From Roseomonas sp. (lineage in GTDB: Bacteria > Pseudomonadota > Alphaproteobacteria > Acetobacterales > Acetobacteraceae): a stretch of DNA of 40,466 bases. The notes under the pieces are model-generated. The model was given only the letters and a program-made list of their open reading frames with translations. It was not told where the DNA came from and did no database searches. Positions within the stretch are counted from its first letter, which is position 1. Each line of letters opens with the position of its first letter. The DNA is taken from NCBI GenBank assembly GCA_020249435.1, contig JADCFQ010000029.1:1-40466 (forward strand). The letters run 5' to 3'. Made by a program: the position numbers and the translations under genes. Positions 35,352 to 40,466 of this stretch are shown here, piece by piece.

Positions 35352-35927
35352 TTGCCAGATGGCGGTACCTTCGCGGGGGCGAATGCCTATCCCGCGCTTG
35401 TCCTGAACGCGGATTTCCGCCCGCTTTCCTATTTTCCGTTGTCCATCTGGTCCTGGCAGGATGCCATCAAGGCCGTATTTCTGGACCGCGTTTCCGTGCT
35501 GAATGAATATGATGTGGAAGTGCATTCCCCATCACTGGCGCTGCGCCTGCCGAGCGTGATTGCACTCAAGGAATTCATCCCCGCCGCGCGCCGCCCGGCC
35601 TTCACGCGCTTCAATGTTTTCCTGCGCGATCATTTCGAATGCCAATATTGCGGCGATCCCTATCCCACGCCGGATTTGACCTTTGATCATGTGATCCCGC
35701 GTTCGCGCGGTGGCCGCACTTCCTGGGATAATGTGGTCACCGCCTGCGGGCCGTGCAATTTGCGGAAAGGCAGCCGGCTACCGCGCGAATGCGCCATGAT
35801 CCCGCGCCAGACACCGCGCCAGCCGACAAGCTGGGAATTGCAGGAAAATGGCCGGTCCTTCCCGCCGAATTATTTGCATGAAAGCTGGCGGGATTATCTG
35901 TATTGGGACAGCGAATTGGAGAACTAA
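35352..35927 (+). CDS. HNH endonuclease domain protein
   Basis: A 191-residue protein with a C-terminal HNH nuclease fold: FECQYCGD (first Cys pair), [23 protein letters not shown] (catalytic DH and Asn) and [13 protein letters not shown] (second Cys pair). It follows an N-terminal part ([29 protein letters not shown]) typical of stand-alone bacterial HNH proteins that are widely conserved and not tied to mobile elements. The cellular role is unknown. There is no ATG at the right place; TTG at 35352 is preceded by AGGAG at 35341-35345 and gives the family start. Its stop overlaps that of rlmN on the other strand. Confidence 0.88.
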   Translation: MPDGGTFAGANAYPALVLNADFRPLSYFPLSIWSWQDAIKAVFLDRVSVLNEYDVEVHSPSLALRLPSVIALKEFIPAARRPAFTRFNVFLRDHFECQYCGDPYPTPDLTFDHVIPRSRGGRTSWDNVVTACGPCNLRKGSRLPRECAMIPRQTPRQPTSWELQENGRSFPPNYLHESWRDYLYWDSELEN

Positions 35928-37099
35928 GTCGCGGTCTTCCGCCGTCTTTCGCTTTCCGTCTTCAATTGCCCACATGCAGCCAGAATATCGCGCCCGCGCG
36001 GGCGGCGAATCGGGCTGGCGTATCCGGCATCATTCAGAATTTCAGCGAAACGATGAATCGCTTCTGATGTGCTGGTTTTATACGGGCTGCCAGGCCAGGG
36101 GTTGAAGGGAATCAAATTCACCTTGGCCGGCATGCCGCGAATAAGCCGCACCAATTCACGCGCTTCCGCTTCGCTGTCATTCACGCCGCGCAGCATGACG
36201 TATTCAAACGTGATGCGCCGCGCATTGGAAGCACCGGGATAGCGCCGGCACGCCGCCAGCACCTCGGCAATCGGGTATTCGCGATTGAGCGGCACAATCT
36301 CATCACGTAATTCATCCGTGACAGCATGGAGCGATACCGCAAGTCCCACACCCAATTCCGCCCCGCAGCGATCCATCATGGGCACAACGCCAGACGTGGA
36401 AAGCGTGATGCGCCGGCGCGACAGCCCAATGCCTTCATGATCCATCACGATCTTCAGCGCCTTGGCGACGTTTTCATAATTGTAAAGCGGCTCACCCATG
36501 CCCATGACGACGATATTGGAAAGATGGCGCGGCACACCATCCTTGGGGCTGGGCCATTCGCCATAGGAATCCCGCGCGGCGATGAATTGGCCAACGATTT
36601 CCGCCGCACCCAGATTGCGCACCAGGGCCTGCGTGCCGGTATGGCAAAAGCGGCAGGAAAGCGTGCAGCCGACTTGCGTTGAAATGCAGACCGCGCCGCG
36701 ATCCTCATCCGCCGAGGGGATATAGACAGTTTCAACCTGCTGCTGATCGCGGAAGCGAAACAGCCATTTGCGCGTGCCATCCGCGCTATCCTGTTGCGTC
36801 GCTACCTCCGGGCGGCCCACCACGAAGCGCTCCGCAAGCTTCATTTGCATAGGCTTGGCGATGGTATTCATGCGGGCGAAATCGGTTTCGCCCTGATGAT
36901 AGATCCAATGCCAAAGCTGTTTTGCACGAAAGGGCCTTTCGCCAAGCGCGACCATCTCAGCGGCCAATTCCTCACGCGAAAGGCCGACCAGATCGCGCCG
37001 GCCATCGGGCAGCGTCGCAGGCGGTGGCGCGAAGGCCGCAGCTTTCGCCAATATGCGTGCGCGTTCGGCTTCGTTCAGATCAAGGACAGCGCTGTTCAT
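35924..37099 (-). CDS. rlmN: 23S rRNA (adenine-2503)/tRNA (adenine-37) methyltransferase RlmN
   Basis: A 391-residue radical-SAM methyltransferase acting on C2 of A2503 in 23S rRNA and A37 of some tRNAs, important for translational accuracy. The iron-sulfur motif CxxxCxxC is in [38 protein letters not shown] and [18 protein letters not shown] follow, and the C-terminal Cys that takes part in catalysis is seen in ILAACGQL. The start at 37099 forms ATGA with the stop of the upstream IalB-like gene, implying coupling; an ATG at 37114 is also possible. Confidence 0.97.
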   Translation of the reverse strand: MNSAVLDLNEAERARILAKAAAFAPPPATLPDGRRDLVGLSREELAAEMVALGERPFRAKQLWHWIYHQGETDFARMNTIAKPMQMKLAERFVVGRPEVATQQDSADGTRKWLFRFRDQQQVETVYIPSADEDRGAVCISTQVGCTLSCRFCHTGTQALVRNLGAAEIVGQFIAARDSYGEWPSPKDGVPRHLSNIVVMGMGEPLYNYENVAKALKIVMDHEGIGLSRRRITLSTSGVVPMMDRCGAELGVGLAVSLHAVTDELRDEIVPLNREYPIAEVLAACRRYPGASNARRITFEYVMLRGVNDSEAEARELVRLIRGMPAKVNLIPFNPWPGSPYKTSTSEAIHRFAEILNDAGYASPIRRPRGRDILAACGQLKTESERRRKTAT

Positions 37100-37617
37100 T
37101 TTCGCGCCGGGCATTCACGCGAAATCGCGTCATGAGCCGCAGCAAAGCCGGCCAGGCTGAATTGGTCATTCGCCGTGCCGCGCCCACCGGCACCGGGGCC
37201 GCGCGCCGTTGCTCGGCTGCCGCCGCGCATGGCTGCCACCGCCGCCGCGGCGTCGCGCGCAAAGGCGGAATTGCCGCCGGTATAGAAGGGCAGGTTGGTC
37301 TGGCCGATGGCCAGCGTCACCTCCGCATTGCGCGGATAGGCATAGCCGGCCGAAATCGCCACCGCATCCCGCCCGCCGGGACGATGCGTGACCGTCAGCA
37401 CCACCCCCTGGCGGTTCGGTTCGGTCTTGCTGGCGCGGGTGAAGGCGTAGCAGATCTTCTGCCCGTTTTCCTGATAGGTCGCCGCGGTCCAATCCCGGAA
37501 GGTGCCAAGCTGGCGCGGGCCGGGTGGTAGCGCAGACGCAGGCGCGCTCTGCTGCGCCAGGGCTGGCTGGGCAAGCAGCAGAAGGCAAAGCGGCAAAATG
37601 CGAATCAGGGTGACCAT
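37096..37617 (-). CDS. Invasion-associated locus B (IalB)-like secreted protein
   Basis: A 173-residue protein with a signal peptide ([22 protein letters not shown]). The mature part contains [23 protein letters not shown], the W...C-Y-A pattern of IalB-family proteins (PF06776). A middle [25 protein letters not shown] section follows, and a late Cys (ISRECPARK) could pair with the first. The family is widespread in alphaproteobacteria, and the name does not imply pathogenicity here. The molecular function is unknown. It is translationally coupled to rlmN through a 4-base overlap. Confidence 0.8.
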   Translation of the reverse strand: MVTLIRILPLCLLLLAQPALAQQSAPASALPPGPRQLGTFRDWTAATYQENGQKICYAFTRASKTEPNRQGVVLTVTHRPGGRDAVAISAGYAYPRNAEVTLAIGQTNLPFYTGGNSAFARDAAAAVAAMRGGSRATARGPGAGGRGTANDQFSLAGFAAAHDAISRECPARK

Positions 37618-37708
37618 CAGGCCCCCTAGATACGCAGCCGACCGGGGCGGGGCAACCTTGCGTCCCCCTTTTTCCCAAACCTATCGCCCCTTGCTGACCA
37701 TTGCCGTT

Positions 37709-38518
37709 TCAGGCGGCCAGCAGCATCGGAAGCCTTGGCCCGACGGCCAGCACATCCGCTGTGGCACTCCCCAGCACCAGATTGCGCAGCGGTGAATGCC
37801 GCACCGCGCCCATCACCAACATGTCCGATTCCGTATCTGCTGCCGCCGCCAAAAGCCGTTCCAGCACGCCGCAGCTGCCGCGCTGCAAGGCCATGAAGCG
37901 TGGCTTGCCGCCATGACGCGCGAGCAGATGGGCAAGCTCAATCCCTGATTGCCCTGGGCGGATTTCCTTGTCATCGGTGACCGATGCAATCACGGTTTCC
38001 GCCGCGCGGCGAATGAACGGAAGCGCGCCATGAATGGCCCGAACCGAAGCGGGGCTGGCATCCCAGGCCACCAGAAGGCGCTGCGGCAAGGCGGCAAGGG
38101 GCTGGGAATGGGGCACCAGGATCACGGGCCGACCTGAGTCAAAAATCGCCGCCTGCTGCAGGATTTGTGCGCCAATGCCGGGCGCGCCGCGCCCTGTCAG
38201 CACGGCCAGATCACTGACACGCAAATGATCCGCGAAGGCTTCCCCATTGCCATAGGCGAAGCTGGTGCGCTTCTTGGCCTGATGCGCCACACCGCGACGA
38301 TCTGCGGCTGCCGCAAATGCCTCAGCCGCGCGCTCTTCCAGTAAGCTTGTGGCTTCATCCGCCGGCGAAGGCGCAGTGAGCGCAGTATCCATCGGGAAAA
38401 TCAGCGCGGTCACTTGGGCGGAAAAGGCTTCGCCAAGCGCCAGCGACGTAGCCGTTGCCGCCTCCGCTTCTATGGCCACAGCGGGGTCAAGATGGGTCAC
38501 AATACTGGTGAAAGTCAT
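37709..38518 (-). CDS. Universal stress protein, two-domain type
   Basis: A 269-residue protein with an N-terminal UspA-like half (FTSIVTHLDPAVAIEAEAATATSLALGEAF) and a second half from RLLVAWDASPASVRAIHGALPF. It ends in MLVMGAVRHSPLRNLVLGSATADVLA, which approximates the ATP-binding G-x2-G-x9-G-S motif with Arg in place of the second Gly. It is cytosolic and by family linked to survival under starvation, low oxygen or other stress. The ATG at 38518 has GGAG ahead; the open frame to 38635 is non-family. An FNR/FixK-like palindrome sits about 130 bases upstream. Confidence 0.87.
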   Translation of the reverse strand: MTFTSIVTHLDPAVAIEAEAATATSLALGEAFSAQVTALIFPMDTALTAPSPADEATSLLEERAAEAFAAAADRRGVAHQAKKRTSFAYGNGEAFADHLRVSDLAVLTGRGAPGIGAQILQQAAIFDSGRPVILVPHSQPLAALPQRLLVAWDASPASVRAIHGALPFIRRAAETVIASVTDDKEIRPGQSGIELAHLLARHGGKPRFMALQRGSCGVLERLLAAAADTESDMLVMGAVRHSPLRNLVLGSATADVLAVGPRLPMLLAA

Positions 38519-38646
38519 TACGGTCTCTCCGGCTGTCGCGCATCTTTCGGATTGGAGCCCGCGATGGCGTTTTGTTTGGTTTTCGGGGCAAGGCATAAGG
38601 CCGTGCCGCTGGAATATGTGGGTATCGCCGCGCACACAAACCAGCG

Positions 38647-38660
38647 TTGATATGGGTCAA
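38647..38660 (-). promoter_or_regulatory. Predicted FNR/FixK-type operator upstream of the universal stress protein
   Basis: TTGATATGGGTCAA matches the TTGAT-N4-ATCAA consensus of FNR/FixK regulators at 9 of 10 defined positions, with GTCAA as the right half. It lies in a 230-base gap upstream of the stress-protein start. Low-oxygen induction of such genes through FNR/FixK proteins is well known, so control of the gene by oxygen is a reasonable inference; no -10 box was fixed. Confidence 0.5.
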
Positions 38661-38692
38661 GATACAAATCGGCTGCCGGAGAAGCGCCGCAT

Positions 38693-38738
38693 TGTAACAG
38701 AAGGCGCGGCGGGCATTGCCATCCGCCGTGCCGTTACA
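38693..38738. other. Imperfect inverted repeat downstream of the solute-binding protein gene
   Basis: TGTAAC (38693-38698) and GTTACA (38733-38738) flank an inner pair CGGCGG/CCGCCG around a ten-base loop. On the minus strand it lies 14 bases past the stop of the solute-binding protein gene and may act as a terminator or 3' stabiliser, although no T-run follows. Confidence 0.35.
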
Positions 38739-38751
38739 TCAGCAAGGCCGA

Positions 38752-39477
38752 TCAGGCCGGCGGCGCCACCGACAATCCGCGCACCTTGTGTTCCGCAATG
38801 AAGCGCGCCACCAGGCCGGATGCCTTCGCCTTTTCGACAAACTCCGCGAGGAAGGCAGCGGCAGCGGTATTGCGCCGAGGTGTGCCAATCGCCTGCTGCA
38901 CAGCGGTGAATTTGCCATCCAAAATCCGCGCGCCGGGCATCTTTTCAATGTCTGACAAAAGCTTTGGCCGCAGCCCGGCCAGCACCTCCAGCTTTTCAGC
39001 CGCGAATTGCTCAAACGCGGCGTCAAGTGTGGCGGAACGAATCAGCTTCGCCTGATGGATATTGCGTTCCAGCCAGAGATCATAAGCCGCACGCGCGGTC
39101 ACGGCGATACGATTGCCGGCGCGATCCACCTCCTCCATCTTTGTAATCGGGGAACCGGGCGGGACCATGTAGGTTGCCTCAATCTCGGCATAAGCAGCCG
39201 TGAAGGCGATTTTCTCCGCGCGCTGCGGTTCAGCGCCGATCAGGCCGATATCCCAAACATTGCTGTCCACCGCATCGGCCAAATCACCCGGCCGCGCGAA
39301 AGGCACGTATTGCACGGGCACACCCAGCGTATCGGCAATCGCGCGCGCCATGCTGGGCGAAACGCCGGCGGGATCGCCATTTTCCGCGCGGCTCGTCACC
39401 AGAAGGAAATTCCCCATATTGATGCCGGCGCGCAACACGCCGGTTGGCGCCAATTCGGCCTTGATCTGATCCATCAT
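38752..39477 (-). CDS. Amino-acid-type solute-binding protein without signal peptide
   Basis: A protein of about 241 residues with the SBP_bac_3 fold: GVLRAGINMGNFLL, GVSPSMARAIADTLGVPVQYVPF, WDIGLIGAEPQRAEKIAFTAAY and RIAVTARAAYDLWLERN match the two lobes of polar-amino-acid receptors. The usual hydrophobic export leader is missing; the protein starts MMDQIKAELAPTGVLRAG directly at lobe 1. GGAAAG upstream supports the ATG at 39477, and the frame's earlier GTG (39495) adds only six polar residues. It may be a cytosolic sensor or enzyme-like relative. It lies 27 bases downstream of an SDR gene on the same strand. Confidence 0.85.
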   Translation of the reverse strand: MMDQIKAELAPTGVLRAGINMGNFLLVTSRAENGDPAGVSPSMARAIADTLGVPVQYVPFARPGDLADAVDSNVWDIGLIGAEPQRAEKIAFTAAYAEIEATYMVPPGSPITKMEEVDRAGNRIAVTARAAYDLWLERNIHQAKLIRSATLDAAFEQFAAEKLEVLAGLRPKLLSDIEKMPGARILDGKFTAVQQAIGTPRRNTAAAAFLAEFVEKAKASGLVARFIAEHKVRGLSVAPPA

Positions 39478-39504
39478 GCTATCTTTCCTTTTCACTACCG
39501 CATT

Positions 39505-40272
39505 TCAGCCGCGCGCTGCGGTCGCCGCACCAGCACGGCGATTGATATGCCCCCCACCCCCGCAATCAAGGATCGAACCCGTCATGAAGCGCGCCTCCTC
39601 AGAACAGAGGAACATTACACCCGCCGCGAAATCCGCTGGCGAGCCAAGCGCACCGAGCAAGGACCGCGCGCGAATCGCCTCAGCATAGCCGGCCGGCATG
39701 GGATTGCCGGCGCTGCCCTCGGCAAAGCCAGGCCGGGCGCTATTCACCCGCACGCCTGAGGGGCCGAGTTCCAGCGCAAAAGCCCGCGTCAGATATTCCA
39801 GCGCGCATTTGGAAGCACCGTAAGGCACGCCATTGCCGCGATGTACCTCTGCCGCCGCCGAGGTGACATTGACAACCGCACCCCGCCCCGCCGCAGCCAT
39901 GGCGCGGCCAATTCCCTGCATCAGGCGAAAGGGCGCGCGGGTATTCACACTGATGATCTTGTCCCATTCCGCGCCCGTCACATCCATCAGCGGAATGAAG
40001 GGATAGATGCCGGCATTATTGACCAGCACCTGCGGCACTCCCTTGCCCGTTGCGGCGGCGATCAGCCCATCAATCGCGCTATCATCGGTCAGGTCAGCGG
40101 GATGCAATACGGCACGACCGGGCGGTAGCGCATTGGCGAGTGCGGCCAGCGCGGCAGCATCGCCATCGCTCAGCAGCAAATGGGCGCCTTCCCGCGCAAA
40201 GGCCTCCGCCAAGCCGCGCCCATAAACCCCGGCCGCGCCGGTGATAACAACCTGTTGTCCTGCAAAACGCAT
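39505..40272 (-). CDS. Short-chain dehydrogenase/reductase (SDR)
   Basis: A 255-residue classical SDR. The nucleotide loop reads ITGAAGVYGRGLAEAFA (GxxxGxG with Tyr inserted at the third position), the NNAG motif is LVNNAGIYPF, and the catalytic residues are Ser in VVNVTSAAAEV and YGASK (YxxxK), with a normal DCGGGGH-type end after FMTGSIL. It is likely a carbonyl reductase with NAD(P)H; the substrate is not predictable. The ATG at 40272 is preceded by AAGGGGG. It is probably cotranscribed with the signal-less solute-binding protein that follows. Confidence 0.9.
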   Translation of the reverse strand: MRFAGQQVVITGAAGVYGRGLAEAFAREGAHLLLSDGDAAALAALANALPPGRAVLHPADLTDDSAIDGLIAAATGKGVPQVLVNNAGIYPFIPLMDVTGAEWDKIISVNTRAPFRLMQGIGRAMAAAGRGAVVNVTSAAAEVHRGNGVPYGASKCALEYLTRAFALELGPSGVRVNSARPGFAEGSAGNPMPAGYAEAIRARSLLGALGSPADFAAGVMFLCSEEARFMTGSILDCGGGGHINRRAGAATAARG

Positions 40273-40466
40273 GGCGCTTGCCCCCTTCTCGCGCGGCAGG
40301 ATGCGCCCTCGCGGGCGGATCGCCAAGCAGGGGAATCGCTTGAAAGGGTTACCGCTGAGTTCTGAATAGCAATGATCCCAGATAATCTGTGTTCATGGCG
40401 GCTTTTTTTCTTCTGACTTTAAGGCTGTGTTTGTCGTCTGCGCTGCGTATCATATTCATGGCCATG
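40273..40466. other. Right-edge region with possible partial gene
   Basis: About 190 bases upstream of the SDR start. The outer 118 bases are AT-richer than the rest. A minus-strand frame is open from the window edge to a TAA at 40351-40349 (39 codons, including the ending NTDYLGSLLFRTQR), and it could be the C-terminus of a gene that begins outside. I do not recognise the sequence, and chance is possible at this length. Confidence 0.3.

Noticed and set aside
1-40466. CRISPR array, rRNA, tRNA genes or prophage
   Set aside because: No regularly spaced direct repeats, no recognisable rRNA or tRNA sequence, and no phage structural genes were noticed on reading; tRNAscan and similar searches were not possible.

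Overview
The window looks like a chromosomal segment of an alphaproteobacterium, most likely of the Acetobacteraceae (Roseomonas-like). The evidence is GC-rich DNA with GCG/GGC-rich codon use, a zf-CHCC zinc-finger gene beside polA, a secA/parvulin/argJ/mutT neighbourhood, and a Bug-type solute receptor next to MmgE/PrpD genes. The assignment rests on gene content and protein style only. No rRNA, tRNA or CRISPR array was seen.

Layout. 1-454: insertion-sequence debris, an IS3-family end abutting the truncated 5' part of an IS5-family element. 718-4196: GMC oxidoreductase, HIT protein, lipoprotein-like alpha/beta hydrolase (all minus) and a small zinc-finger protein (plus). 4186-8285: polA and an MFS transporter. 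8286-10732 (minus): yicC, gmk and an AEC transporter, tightly packed. 10761-16208: an SDR, a zinc alcohol dehydrogenase, a class-V PLP enzyme, a membrane ferric-reductase-like flavoprotein and galU. 16212-22211: a divergent catabolic-looking cluster with two MmgE/PrpD proteins, a tandem alpha/beta-barrel protein, a Bug receptor, an SDR and a cyclase. 22180-25260: a secreted orphan, a GST, argC and a GNAT. 25538-32444: secA (minus), then a plus-strand run of parvulin PPIase, argJ, a GNAT-Nudix fusion and a CinA/MoaB-like protein. 32478-37617: an enolase-superfamily enzyme, gluQRS, a carboxylesterase, an HNH nuclease, rlmN and an IalB-like protein. 37709-40272: a universal stress protein with an upstream FNR/FixK-like box, a signal-less solute-binding protein and an SDR.

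The most interesting signal lies between secA and the GNAT-argC pair (about 25283-25505, minus strand). It has a TTGACA promoter whose predicted start is the A of an ATG. That ATG opens a 36-residue leader ORF with four consecutive Arg codons, which sit in the 5' arm of a hairpin. A competing 7-bp GC-only-rich pairing and an intrinsic terminator follow, just before an arginine-biosynthesis-type gene pair. Together these form a complete predicted ribosome-mediated arginine attenuator, probably with a leaderless leader peptide. The ArgC it would control is unusual, lacking about 19 residues present in E. coli ArgC.

Other points of interest are an SDR without the Tyr/Lys catalytic pair inside the Bug/PrpD/cyclase cluster, the GNAT-Nudix fusion, the solute-binding protein without a signal peptide, and several tail-to-tail gene junctions with no room for a terminator.
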